64,000 nt of DNA from Methylosinus trichosporium OB3b (GTDB taxonomy: Bacteria; Pseudomonadota; Alphaproteobacteria; Rhizobiales; Beijerinckiaceae): assembly GCF_002752655.1 (NCBI RefSeq), contig NZ_CP023738.1:124001-188000 (forward strand), written 5' to 3'. Under the pieces are notes generated by a model, which had not been told where the DNA came from, ran no database searches, and saw only the letters and a list, made by a program, of their open reading frames with translations. Position 1 is the first letter of the stretch; every line of letters starts with the position of its first letter. Shown here one piece after another: positions 46,730 to 56,300 of the stretch. Both the position numbers and the translations under genes were made by a program.

Positions 46730-47680
46730 CTAAAAGCGCGAGATCACGGTGAGATAGGGGGTGAGCATGCGCACCACGCCGCCGAAGGGGGACACGACGG
46801 CCTCGAGCGCCGCGCGCGGATCGCGCAGATCGAAGGCGCCGCTCACCCGCTCGCCGCCGAAGTAAGGATCCGCGAGAAGAATGCGGCCCGGACGCCAACG
46901 CGATATGCGCGCGACGAGCGCCGAGACGGTCTCGTCATTGGCGAACATCCATCCGTCACGCCAGGCGGCGATCTGCACGCTCTCCCGGCGTCCGCTCTCG
47001 ATCGCCGAACGGCCGGCGTCGAAGGTCAGCCAATCGCCGGCGGCAAGCCGCGCCGACCGCGTCGCCGCCTCGGCGAGATCGATGCGGACGAGACCATGGT
47101 CGACGCAAACGGACAGGCGTCCCGCATCATTGCTCATTTCGAACGCCGTGCCGAGCGCCGTCGCGGCCAGTTGCTCCGAGGCGACGCGGAACGGACGGCG
47201 CGCGTCGGGGGCGATCTCGAAGAACGCCATTCCCGCGAGCAGCTCGACGTCGCGCGCGTCGGCGGTGAAAGCGAGGCGGATGGCGCTCGCGGGGCCGAGC
47301 GTCGCCGCGCTGCCGTCGGCGAGCATGACGCGGCGCGTCTCGCCCGCCTCGGTGATGTGATCGGCCTTCGCCCGCAGCAGCAGCTGAGGCGCGGCGAGCC
47401 CGCCGACCGCCGCCGCCGCGGCGCCGCCCGCCAGCAGCAGACGCCGCGAGACGAGGCCGCGCGCCGCCGGCTCCGCCTCCCGGCGCGCGGCGAGGACCTG
47501 TCCGCTCAATCCGTGAATCTCGCACGCCTCGGACCAGGCGGCGGCATGCACAGGACTGCGCCGCCGCCACCCCCGGATCATGTCGAGCGTGACGGGATTG
47601 AGCGGATCGTTCTGCAGCCGTATGACGAGATCGAGCGCCTCGTCCCACAGCCTGTCGTCCTGATGCGAGGAGCGTTCCAT
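46730..47680 (-). CDS. FecR-family regulator with twin-arginine anchor (module 4)
   Basis: 316 residues. DUF4880 part (WDEALDLVIRLQNDPLNPVTLDMIRGWRRRSPVHAAAW), then [21 protein letters not shown] at about 78-98, a Tat-like anchor with twin arginine. FecR domain: RRVMLADGSAATLGPASAIRLAF, VELLAGMAFFEIAPDARRPFRV; C-terminal WRDGWMFANDETVSALVARISRW. Intact, 107 bases upstream of its receptor. Confidence 0.9.
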   Translation of the reverse strand: MERSSHQDDRLWDEALDLVIRLQNDPLNPVTLDMIRGWRRRSPVHAAAWSEACEIHGLSGQVLAARREAEPAARGLVSRRLLLAGGAAAAAVGGLAAPQLLLRAKADHITEAGETRRVMLADGSAATLGPASAIRLAFTADARDVELLAGMAFFEIAPDARRPFRVASEQLAATALGTAFEMSNDAGRLSVCVDHGLVRIDLAEAATRSARLAAGDWLTFDAGRSAIESGRRESVQIAAWRDGWMFANDETVSALVARISRWRPGRILLADPYFGGERVSGAFDLRDPRAALEAVVSPFGGVVRMLTPYLTVISRF

Positions 47681-47774
47681 CCTGCTCTGAGCCCACCGGC
47701 GCCGCCGGGCCCGGCGGCTCGCTCATATATTCATAATGCAAGAGACGCGGCAATTTCCCGCGAATGTCGTCCGC

Positions 47775-48284
47775 TCAATCCTCGTCGGCGCGCAGGCGGC
47801 CGCGAATATGATGGTAGGCGTCCTTGATCAGCACCGCCGTGCGCGAGGTGGAGAGGCCGAGCTCCACCCCGATCTCGGCGATGGTCCGTTCGCCGAGCCG
47901 GTGCATCTCGAAAGCGCGCCGCGTGCGCTCGGGCAATTCGTCGAGCGCGGCGGCGACCGCCGCGAGCTTCTGGCGGTCCGACAGCCGCGTCTCCTGCGAC
48001 GGCGCCGGATCGGGCGTCGCTTCGAACCTCTCGATCTCCCCGCCGACGAAAGGCGAATGGCCCTCGCGCCGGCCGAGGTCGATGGACAGATTGCGAGCGA
48101 CGCGCAGCAGATAGCCGCGCGGATTGTCGACGACAGCCTCCGAGCGCATTCCCAGCGCCAGAACGCGTAGAAATGTCTCCTGCGCAATGTCCGCGGCCGC
48201 CTCCGACGACAGCCCGCGGCGGCGGAGAGCCTTCGTCACATCGGCGTTGTAGCGCCGGAACAAGATCGACAGATCCCGCATCAC
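47775..48284 (-). CDS. ECF sigma factor, FecI-like (module 4)
   Basis: 169 residues; start either GTG 48284 or the adjacent ATG 48281. Region 2: DLSILFRRYNADVTKALRRRGLSSEAAADIAQETFLRVLAL and PRGYLLRVARNLSIDLGRRE; region 4: LPERTRRAFEMHRLGERTIAEIGVELGLSTSRTAVLIKDAYHHI. Head of the fourth module and the last of the iron block. Confidence 0.9.
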   Translation of the reverse strand: MMRDLSILFRRYNADVTKALRRRGLSSEAAADIAQETFLRVLALGMRSEAVVDNPRGYLLRVARNLSIDLGRREGHSPFVGGEIERFEATPDPAPSQETRLSDRQKLAAVAAALDELPERTRRAFEMHRLGERTIAEIGVELGLSTSRTAVLIKDAYHHIRGRLRADED

Positions 48285-48950
48285 CCTTGGTCCGCTCGAT
48301 CGGCGAGCGCGCGTCCGCCGCGGATCGTCGCATCGACGGAATCAGCGACGGCGTGAGCCGCGGCAGAACTCATGAGCGCCACTCGCTTCACTGCGCCGCC
48401 GACCATTCGGACGGCTCGGACTGAACGTTAGGCCGCAGGGAATTGCTTGGCAAATGCAATAGTTTGCAGAGCTTCCAAAGTCGGACCGGCTCGATCGGCG
48501 GTTATCGTTCCACTCCTCGGCGCGGGGTCTCATCCTCGGCCGCGGCGAGACTCGAGCGATGCGCGAGCGCTCTCTGCAGAGCACACGGAAAGTGAGGAAG
48601 ACCCCGCTAAAGGCAATTCAATTGCTCCGCTTCATCCATCAGATCACAGCTCACGCCCTGTATCGCCGCGGCGCTTTTTCGACACGGCCGTCTGGCGGCA
48701 GTTTTCCGATCTGCACACGGACCTTTGGATCTATTTCGAGCAGACGACGGAGCGGCTGATCAAAGAGTCGATCTGCTCCGATACGAGGGACGCGGAGACG
48801 GCGAGCGAGCCGAGCCTGTTGGCTTGATCGTCGCGCGGAGGGCGGCGGCGCAGCTCTGGACGACACATTCGGTTCAGTCGCCGTCAGTGGAACCCTTGCG
48901 CGGATCGTGAACGACAGACGGCTCGTCGGGAAGCGCTCCAGAGACTTCCG
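48285..48950. other. Intergenic, no convincing gene
   Basis: 666 bases. It must contain the module 4 sigma promoter. A 126-codon plus-strand frame (48447-48827) and a 71-codon minus-strand frame overlap each other and show no family features or ribosome sites. It marks the boundary between the iron block and the nitronate monooxygenase locus. Confidence 0.4.
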
Positions 48951-49268
48951 CTACCGGAGAGGAGAGAATGTCTCGGGGTTGAGCAATATCGTCTCCACGG
49001 AGGAGAGCCAGGCGAAATCGAAGCCGGCCATGTCCGCCTTGAACAGATCGCTGGCCATATAGCGGTCTGAGGCCGCTTTGGGATCGACGCCTTCTGGATA
49101 GTCGACGAGCGCGACGACTTTCGCCGGATCGCTCGCGACGGCAAACACGCCATGGGTGACGATCCCGAATGCTTTAAGGCTTTCGATATGCTTGATCCAG
49201 ATCTTGCGATAGGCCGTGGCGGCCTCGGCGGATTTCAGCGTGTAGATGCGCATTTCATAGGTCGTCAT
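48951..49268 (-). CDS. NIPSNAP-family protein
   Basis: 105 residues. Starts MTTYEMRIYTLKSAEAATAYRKIW, the typical NIPSNAP ferredoxin-like opening, continuing HIESLKAFGIVTHGVFAVASDPAKVVALVDYPEGVDP and FDFAWLSSVETILL. GAGAAAACC-like ribosome site just upstream. It lies 135 bases downstream of the nitronate monooxygenase gene on the same strand and probably forms an operon with it. Bacterial members are small dimeric proteins linked to catabolic enzymes; the reaction is unknown. Confidence 0.85.
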   Translation of the reverse strand: MTTYEMRIYTLKSAEAATAYRKIWIKHIESLKAFGIVTHGVFAVASDPAKVVALVDYPEGVDPKAASDRYMASDLFKADMAGFDFAWLSSVETILLNPETFSPLR

Positions 49269-49403
49269 GGTTTTCTCCGCTCGATGGCGTGATCAGAGGT
49301 TCGCGCTACTGCATCGGTCCAGGCTGTGGCGGCGACGCCTCGTCCCTCGGCACACGCCGGCGTCGGCAGATGCTCGGCTGCCGAGCCTGCAGAGCTTGCT
49401 CGC

Positions 49404-50351
49404 TCAGGGCGCGACCCTCGAATAGCCGGCGATCAATTCCTGCATGATGACGCTCGCCGGCAAGATGGCGTCGAGCAGCCCGAGGTTCTGGCCGACGACG
49501 AGACTGCCGTTCTCGACGTCGCCGTCGACGGCCGCCGCGCGCAAGACGCCACGGCCAATCTCGCGGATGCGCTCCGCGGCCTCTTCGGGCGGCAGTTCCC
49601 GTTCGAAGCGCAGCATTTCATCCGTCAGCCGGTTTTTGACGCCACGCACCCCGTCGCCTGCGCTGACGCCGGTCAGAACGGTGTCGCCCTCCCCGGCGGC
49701 GACGATGGCGTTCTTGTAGTTGGCGTGGATCGGGCATTCCTCGGCGACCAGGAAGCGGCTCCCGACCTCGACGCCGGCGGCGCCGAGCATGAACGAAGCG
49801 GCGACGCCGCGTCCATCGGCGACGCCGCTCGAATTGATCACGGGGATGGAAACGGCGTCCACGACCTGGGGTATCAGCGAGAATGTGCCGGTGAGGCCGA
49901 AGATGTGACCGCCGCCGTCGTAGCCCTTGACCGAAACGAAATCGACCCCGGCCGCTTCGAACACTTTGGCCTCCGACACTGAGGACGCCTTGCCGATCGT
50001 CGCGGCGCCGTGGCTCCTGAGCGCTTCGACGTAACGCGGAAGCGTGTCGAAATAGGCGAGGAATGTCTCGATCTCGACGACCCTGATCCCTTCGCGCAGG
50101 GTGATTTCCAGCAGCTTCTCGGCGTCGGGCAGGCAGGTGATGATGTTGAGGCCGAAGGGCGCCTCCGTCAGGACCCGGGCCGCGCGGATCTCGGCCTCGA
50201 AAACGGCCGGCGGGCAAAAGCCGAGCCCCATGATCCCCAGCCCGCCGGCGTTGGAAACGCTCGCGGCGAGCTTGCTGTCCGACGCCCAGGCCATCGGCCC
50301 TTGCAGGATCGGGTAGCGAATGCCGAGCTTGTCGCAGACAATGTTGGTCAT
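49404..50351 (-). CDS. Nitronate monooxygenase / 2-nitropropane dioxygenase-family FMN enzyme
   Basis: 315 residues from the ATG at 50351 with GAGGGGATC before it; the longer frame to 50495 is rejected. TIM-barrel motifs: LGIRYPILQGPMAWAS at about 8-23, SNAGGLGIMGLG, FGLNIITCLPD, VSVKGYDGGGHIFG (FMN phosphate region), PVINSSGVADGRGVAASFMLGAAGVEVGSRFLVAEE. The family oxidises alkyl nitronates or acts on related substrates; many members are enoyl reductases or of unknown specificity, so the substrate is open. It is divergent from a TetR gene and the region between carries palindromic sites. Confidence 0.85.
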   Translation of the reverse strand: MTNIVCDKLGIRYPILQGPMAWASDSKLAASVSNAGGLGIMGLGFCPPAVFEAEIRAARVLTEAPFGLNIITCLPDAEKLLEITLREGIRVVEIETFLAYFDTLPRYVEALRSHGAATIGKASSVSEAKVFEAAGVDFVSVKGYDGGGHIFGLTGTFSLIPQVVDAVSIPVINSSGVADGRGVAASFMLGAAGVEVGSRFLVAEECPIHANYKNAIVAAGEGDTVLTGVSAGDGVRGVKNRLTDEMLRFERELPPEEAAERIREIGRGVLRAAAVDGDVENGSLVVGQNLGLLDAILPASVIMQELIAGYSRVAP

Positions 50352-50444
50352 GATCCCCTCTCGCCTACCCTGACGGCGACGGCGTCCTTTGCGGGATTGG
50401 ACGGGCGCCCGCAGCGCCGCGACCGCCTCTTCCGAAACTGCGCG

Positions 50445-50535
50445 CCGTTCAAATGAACGGATTGGTTTTGTGTTTGCGCTGTAAAAGGCTATCAATGTCC
50501 AAGCGAGCCGTCAACTATTGAACGGTGACGTTCAA
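50445..50535. promoter_or_regulatory. Two TetR-type operators in the divergent promoter region
   Basis: Perfect palindrome CCGTTCA-AA-TGAACGG at 50445-50460 and a second, imperfect copy CCGTCAA-CTA-TTGAACGG at 50508-50525. The latter overlaps a further inverted repeat TTGAACG-GTGA-CGTTCAA (50518-50535). Shared half site TGAACGG. The sites lie 94 bases before the monooxygenase start and 26 bases before the TetR start, as expected for a regulator that represses itself and the divergent enzyme gene. Confidence 0.65.
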
Positions 50536-50560
50536 TTACGGATTACGAATGAGGATCGCA

Positions 50561-51208
50561 ATGGCGGATGCCGGCAGACCGAAAGTCAGGACGAGAGGAC
50601 CGCGTACGGTCGAGCGCATCGTCGAGGCGGCTCACCGGCTGTTTCTCAGCAGGGGCTTCGCCGAAACATCGATGGAGGCGATCGCTCAGGAAGCCGGCGT
50701 CAGCAAGGCGACGCTCTATGCCCATTATGGCAGTCGGGATGAACTGTTCACGGCGGTGATCTGGTCGACCGGCGACCGGTTTTCCTCTCGCCTGGTGTCG
50801 GGGGTGACAGGCGCCGCAGATTTGAAAAGCAAAATGGAGCGTCTCGCCGGCGCAGTGCTCGATCTATTGCTGTCGCCCGACGTGGTGGCCACGAACCGGA
50901 TCGTCGCGGCCGAGGCTCGGCGCTTTCCCGAACTCGGCAAGCTCTTTTACGAGAACGGGCCGGACAGGCTGATCGCGCGACTGGCGGAGGTGTTCGAGAC
51001 CGCAATGGCGGCAGGCTCGCTCCGCCGGTCCGTTCCCCGCGACGTCGCCAAGCATTTCATCGGCCTGATCCGTGGCGACCTTCAGTTGCGGGCGATGCTC
51101 GGCGACGAATCGGCAGTGTCGGCGACCGAGCGCAACCGCGCGATCGCCACCGGAGTCGCCGTATTTCTCGCCGCCTATGCTCCGGGGGAGCAAGTTCGAG
51201 AGAGCTGA
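50561..51208 (+). CDS. TetR-family transcriptional regulator, divergent to the monooxygenase gene
   Basis: 215 residues from the ATG at 50561 (GAGGA six bases upstream). N-terminal helix-turn-helix: RIVEAAHRLFLSRGFAETSMEAIAQEAGVSKATLYAHYGSRDELF; the C-terminal ligand domain is the TetR_C_33-like type (VVATNRIVAAEARRFPELGKLFYENGP). Presumed repressor of the nitronate monooxygenase/NIPSNAP operon through the palindromes 50445-50535; inducer unknown. Confidence 0.88.
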   Translation: MADAGRPKVRTRGPRTVERIVEAAHRLFLSRGFAETSMEAIAQEAGVSKATLYAHYGSRDELFTAVIWSTGDRFSSRLVSGVTGAADLKSKMERLAGAVLDLLLSPDVVATNRIVAAEARRFPELGKLFYENGPDRLIARLAEVFETAMAAGSLRRSVPRDVAKHFIGLIRGDLQLRAMLGDESAVSATERNRAIATGVAVFLAAYAPGEQVRES

Positions 51209-51327
51209 TGATCGAGATCAGCGCCCAGCAGCGTCGATCAACCTTGTCCTTTCGGACCTGGCGCGAAAGCGCGAGCTTGCCCGCATTTTCCTGCGCCGAG
51301 GCTCTTGACCCGACAGCTCATGCGCCA

Positions 51328-51349
51328 TAGGTATGTGTGTGTATACTTA
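51328..51349 (+). promoter_or_regulatory. Operator candidate of the second TetR gene
   Basis: TAGGTAT at 51328-51334 and ATACTTA at 51343-51349 form an imperfect inverted repeat (one mismatch in seven) around a GT-repeat spacer, 14 bases before the ATG of the TetR gene. Consistent with autorepression; not proven. Confidence 0.45.
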
Positions 51350-51362
51350 CTTATGAGGCGAC

Positions 51363-52031
51363 ATGCACTCCGACGACATGGTCCGCAAGCCACGAGCCCG
51401 CGACCGCCAAGCCACTCGTGACGCTCTGATCGCGGCCGCAGCGACGGCGATCGCCGATTGCGGCTACGAGGGAGCGACGACGCGCGCCATCGCCGACGCC
51501 GCAGGTTGCTCGGAGGCCCTGATCCAGCGCTATTTCAACGGCAAGGAAGGACTGCTGCTCGCGGTTCTCGACAAGGAGGACGACCGCTCCGACGCGGCGC
51601 TCTTCTTGGCGCGACCGCTTTGTCCGACCATGGCGCAGGAAGCGCGCGAGATGCTCGGTCATTCGGTCGAGAAAATCTCGGAACGTTCGGACCGAATTCG
51701 CATCGTGATCTCGAGAGCTCTGCTCGATCGAGCCTTCAAGACGCATTTCAACCGCATCTGGATCCGAGAGGAAATCAGGAGCGGCCTCGAGACGCGGCTC
51801 GCGCGCTACGTCGACGCTGGAATTGCGGAAGCGGATCTCGACGTCGGCTCCGCCGCCGAAATGTTGCTGAGCCTCGGCTTCGAGCTGGGGTTCGTCCATC
51901 GCGAGGTTCTCGAGACTTCGCCCGAAATAGCGAGCCGGCTTCTGGAACAGTTCGCGGACATGTTCGGTCGAGCCGTTTCGGCGCCGCCCTCCTGCGGATC
52001 GTCCGCGGAGACCCGGCAAGGCGGCGAATGA
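51363..52031 (+). CDS. TetR-family regulator of the RND efflux operon
   Basis: 222 residues. Helix-turn-helix: RDALIAAAATAIADCGYEGATTRAIADAAGCSEALIQRYFNGKEGLLLAVL. The C-terminal domain shows no named subfamily. ATG at 51363 with GAGG just upstream; MVRKPR six codons later is an alternative. It precedes the RND genes by 40 bases on the same strand, so it probably represses its own operon from the palindrome at 51328. Confidence 0.87.
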   Translation: MHSDDMVRKPRARDRQATRDALIAAAATAIADCGYEGATTRAIADAAGCSEALIQRYFNGKEGLLLAVLDKEDDRSDAALFLARPLCPTMAQEAREMLGHSVEKISERSDRIRIVISRALLDRAFKTHFNRIWIREEIRSGLETRLARYVDAGIAEADLDVGSAAEMLLSLGFELGFVHREVLETSPEIASRLLEQFADMFGRAVSAPPSCGSSAETRQGGE

Positions 52032-52071
52032 GAGGCCTCGGCCTCTCCGACGCCCTACGAAGAAAAACGCC

Positions 52072-53340
52072 ATGTTTTCCGCACTCTCTCGAGCGAAGCC
52101 GCACATGATGTCGACGCGTCACCGAGCCCCCTCGTCGCCCTTGATCGTCACGAATCCTGAAGCACGGATTTCGCGCCCGGCCGCAGCAGGCCTCTTCGGC
52201 GGTTTCTTCGCGCTGCTGTCTCTGGCGGTCGCTGCGAATTGTGAGCAAGCGCTGGCCGCAGAGCCGACGCGTCCGCCTGCGCAGGCGGGCTATGTCGTCG
52301 TCCATCTCCAGCCGATCACGCGCGTGACGGAACTACCCGGGCGCACGACCGCCGTTCTGACCGCAGAGGTGCGGCCCCAGGTCAATGGGGTGGTCCTGAA
52401 ACGGCTATTCGAAGAAGGCAGCGAGGTCAAAGAAGGCCAGCAACTCTATCAGATCGATCCGGCTCTCTACCAAGCAGCCTATGACAGCACGGTCGCCACA
52501 TTGGCGCGCAATCGAGCGACTCTGCAAGCGGCAAACGCGAAAGCCGCTCGTTACAAGTCGCTGTCCTCCATGAAGGCCGTGAGCAAGCAAGACCTCGATG
52601 ACGCCGTGGCGACGGCGCAACAAGCGGAGGCCGATATCGCCATCGCCCAGGCGAGCATCTCCCAGGCGAAGATCAATCTTTCCTATACGAAAGTTCTGGC
52701 CCCCATCTCCGGTCGGATCGGTCGATCCACAGTCACGCCGGGCGCACTCGTGATCGCCAATCAGAGCAATGTGCTCGCGACAGTGACGCAGCTCGACCCG
52801 ATCTATGTCGATGTGACGCAATCGGCGACGACTCTGTTGCGTCTGCGCAAGGCGCTGGCGAGCGGCGAGATCGAAAGCGTCGGCCGTGGCGCGGCGAAGG
52901 TCACTTTGAAGCTCGAAGACAACAGCACATATGACGTCCCGGGAAAGCTGCAATTTTCGGAGGTCACCGTCGACGAGGGGACGGGCACGGTTCTCATGCG
53001 GGCGATTTTCCCCAACCCCAAACATCTCCTGTTGCCGGGCATGTATGTACATGCCTCCCTTCAGGAAGGGGTCGATCGAAACGGCATTCTGGTGCCGCAG
53101 CAAGCCGTCTCCCGCAATACGCATGGAGATGCGACCGTCTTGCTGATCGGAGACGATGACAAGGCGAGCCTGCGCGTCATACAAACCGGTCAAGCGATCG
53201 ACGATCAATGGATCGTCATCGGCGGCCTGCGCGCTGGCGAGCGCGTGATCGTCGACGGATTGCAGAACATCCGTCCCGGCGATGTCGTTCGGCCCGTCGC
53301 CGTCGAAGACGCGGCAATCCGCCCCGACAAACGGTCCTGA
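52072..53340 (+). CDS. RND efflux periplasmic adaptor (AcrA/MexA type)
   Basis: 422 residues from 52072, or 410 from the ATG at 52108. Signal peptide ends near QALAAEP; no lipobox, so not a lipoprotein unlike AcrA. Barrel-sandwich halves: PQVNGVVLKRLFEEGSEVKEGQQLYQIDPALYQA and KINLSYTKVLAPISGRIGRSTVTPGALV, flanking the coiled-coil hairpin (LARNRATLQAANAKAARYKSL to AEADIAIAQASISQAK). Beta-barrel and membrane-proximal domains follow (LLLPGMYVHASLQEG, ILVPQQAV). It links the RND pump downstream to an outer-membrane channel. Confidence 0.93.
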   Translation: MFSALSRAKPHMMSTRHRAPSSPLIVTNPEARISRPAAAGLFGGFFALLSLAVAANCEQALAAEPTRPPAQAGYVVVHLQPITRVTELPGRTTAVLTAEVRPQVNGVVLKRLFEEGSEVKEGQQLYQIDPALYQAAYDSTVATLARNRATLQAANAKAARYKSLSSMKAVSKQDLDDAVATAQQAEADIAIAQASISQAKINLSYTKVLAPISGRIGRSTVTPGALVIANQSNVLATVTQLDPIYVDVTQSATTLLRLRKALASGEIESVGRGAAKVTLKLEDNSTYDVPGKLQFSEVTVDEGTGTVLMRAIFPNPKHLLLPGMYVHASLQEGVDRNGILVPQQAVSRNTHGDATVLLIGDDDKASLRVIQTGQAIDDQWIVIGGLRAGERVIVDGLQNIRPGDVVRPVAVEDAAIRPDKRS

Positions 53341-53364
53341 CGTTTCGTCGCGGGGATTCCATCG

Positions 53365-56300
53365 ATGTCACGTTTCTTCATCGACCGTCCGGTGTTCGCA
53401 TGGGTGCTCGGCCTGATCGTGATGCTGCTCGGCGGCATCTCGATCTTTCGGTTGCCGATCGCGCAATATCCCAGCATCGCTCCGCCGCAAATCTCGATCA
53501 CGGTCACCTATCCGGGAGCCTCCGCTCAGACGGTCATGGATACGGTGGTGAGACCCATTCTCCAACAAATGTCCGGCCTCGATGGCTTGGAATATCTTCT
53601 TTCGACCGCCCAATCGAATGGATCGATGGAAATCGACCTGACCTTTGCGCAAGGCGTAGATCCGAACATCGCGCAGGTGCAGGTTCAGAACAAGCTTTCT
53701 CTCGCCCAGCCGAATCTGCCGACCGAGGTCACCCAGCAGGGGATCAAGGTCAACAAATCCGTCAAAAGCTTCATGTTGATCGTCGGCGTCTATTCCGACG
53801 ACGGCGCGATGTCGGCCATCGACATCGACGACTATGTCTCTTCCAACCTCAAGGATCCGTTGACGCGCATCACCGGCGTCGGCGACTTCACTTCGTTCGG
53901 ATCCGAATACGCCATGCGCATCTGGCTCGATCCGGATAAGCTCAACAAATATTCGCTGACCGTCGGCGATGTCACGAGCGCGCTCACCGCGCAGAATGTG
54001 CAAGTCTCGTCAGGAGAGCTCGGCGGACTGCCGGCCAGCAGAGGCAATCGCCTCGACGCCGCCATCATAGGACCGGCCCGGCTCGAAACGCCCGAGCAAT
54101 TCGAGAACATCTTGCTCAAAGTGAATCCGAGCGGCTCGCAGGTGAGATTGATGGACGTCGCGCGCGTCGAGATCGGCGCGCAGTCCTATTCGACAACATC
54201 GCTCTATAATGGCAAGCCCTTCGGCGCTCTCGCGCTCAAGCTCGCCCCGGGAGCCAACCAGCTTTCCACGGAAGCGGCCGTGCGCGCCGAGCTGGGCCGC
54301 CTCGAAAAGTTTTTCCCTCCCGGCCTGAAGCTCGCCTATCCGCTCGACACCGAGCCCTTCATCACGCTTTCCATCGAGGAGGTGGTGAAGACGCTTTTCG
54401 AGGCCGTCGCGCTGGTCTTCGTGGTCATGCTCGTCTTCCTGCAAAACTTTCGCTCGACGCTCATTCCGACGATCGCTGTGCCGATCGTGCTGCTCGGCAC
54501 ATTCGGCGTTCTCGCCGCTTTCGGCTATTCGATCAATACGCTCACGATGCTCGCAATGGTGCTCGCCGTCGGCCTCCTCGTGGATGACGCCATCGTCGTC
54601 GTCGAAAACGTCGAACGGCTCATGAGCGAAAAGAGATTGTCGCCGCGAGACGCCACGCGCGCGTCGATGGACGAGATATCGGGAGCGCTCGTCGGCATCG
54701 CGCTGGTGCTCTCGGCGGTGTTTCTGCCGATGGCCTTCTTCGGCGGCTCGACCGGCGTGATCTATCGTCAGTTCTCGGTCACGATCGTATCGGCGATGGC
54801 GCTCTCCGTGCTGGTGGCGTTGATCCTCACCCCCGCTCTCTGCGCGACGCTGTTGAAAGAGCCGGCGCGGGACAGCGGTCCCAGGTCCCGTTTCTTCGCA
54901 TGGTTCAATCGCACATTCGCTCGCCTCACCGAGCGCTACAAGAACGGCGTCCACAATTTGATCATGCGCCCGCGCGCGTTCCGTCTGATCTTCATGGCGA
55001 TCACCGTGGCGGCGGTCGTTCTGTTCAACCGAATACCGACCGGCTTTCTTCCCGACGAGGATCAGGCGCTGCTCTTCGGCCAAGTGACGATGCCGCCTGG
55101 AGCCACCGCGGAACAAACGGCGGCATTGAACAAGCAGATGGCCGATTACTTGCTGACAGCCGAAAAGGAGAATGTCGAATCGGTGCTGACCGTCTCGGGA
55201 TTCAATTTCGCCGGTCAGGCCCAGAACGCCGGTTTCGCGGCAATCAAGCTGAAGGATTGGTCGGAAAGACCGAGCGCCCGACAGAGCGGCGCAGCGGTCG
55301 CCGGTCGCGCGATGCAACATTTTGCCGGGAGCCGCGACGGTCGAGTCTTCGTCTTCCAGCCGCCGGCGGTGATGGAGCTCGGCAATGCGACGGGGTTCGA
55401 CCTCCAGCTCGAAGACCGCGGCCAGCTCGGGCGTGATAAATTTCTCGCTACACGCAATCAATTGCTCGGAATGGCGGCGCAGGAGGTTACACTTGCCGGC
55501 GTGCGCCCGAACGGGCTCGAAGATGCGCCCCAGTACCGGCTGAAGATCGATCGCGAAAAAGCCAATGCGCTCGGCGTCTCGGTGAGCGACCTCAACGCGA
55601 CCATACAGGGCGCTCTGGGCTCGCAATATGTCAATCAGTTCTTGCGATCGGGACGCGTGAAACAGGTCTATGTCCAGGGCGACACGACTTCGCGAATGTC
55701 GCCGAGCGACCTCGCGCGTTGGCATGTGCGCAACTCGTCGGGAAAAATGGCTCCGTTCGACGCCTTCCTCGACGGCGCATGGACATTGGGTCCACAAAAA
55801 GTGGAAAGCTACAATGGTCTCACATCCTTTGAAATTCTCGGCGCCCCCGCGCCCGGCCACAGCACGGGTGAAGCCATGGCGACGATGCGGCGCCTCATCG
55901 AGAAGCTTCCTCCGGGAGTCGGCTACGAATGGACCGGCCTCTCTTATGAAGAACAGAAATCCGGCTCGCAGACAGCTGCGCTCTACGCCATCTCACTGAC
56001 GGTCGTGGTGCTCTGTCTCGCCGCTCTCTACGAGAGCTGGGCGATCCCTCTTTCCGTCCTGCTGGTCGTTCCCCTCGGCGTCATCGGCGCGATCGTGGCG
56101 ACATTGAACAGCGGTCTGGCCAATGACGTCTATTTTCAGGTCGGCCTGCTCACGACGGTCGGCCTCGCGGTAAAGAACGCGATCCTCATCGTCGAATTCG
56201 CAAAAGCGTTCTTCGACAATGGCGCAACGCTGGCGGAGGCCGCAATCGCCGCCGCCGGAGAGCGGCTGCGGCCGATCTTGATGACGTCCATCGCCTTCGT

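Noticed and set aside
48447..48827. 126-codon plus-strand frame
   Set aside because: No family features; it competes with a minus-strand frame of equal quality, so the stretch is left as intergenic.
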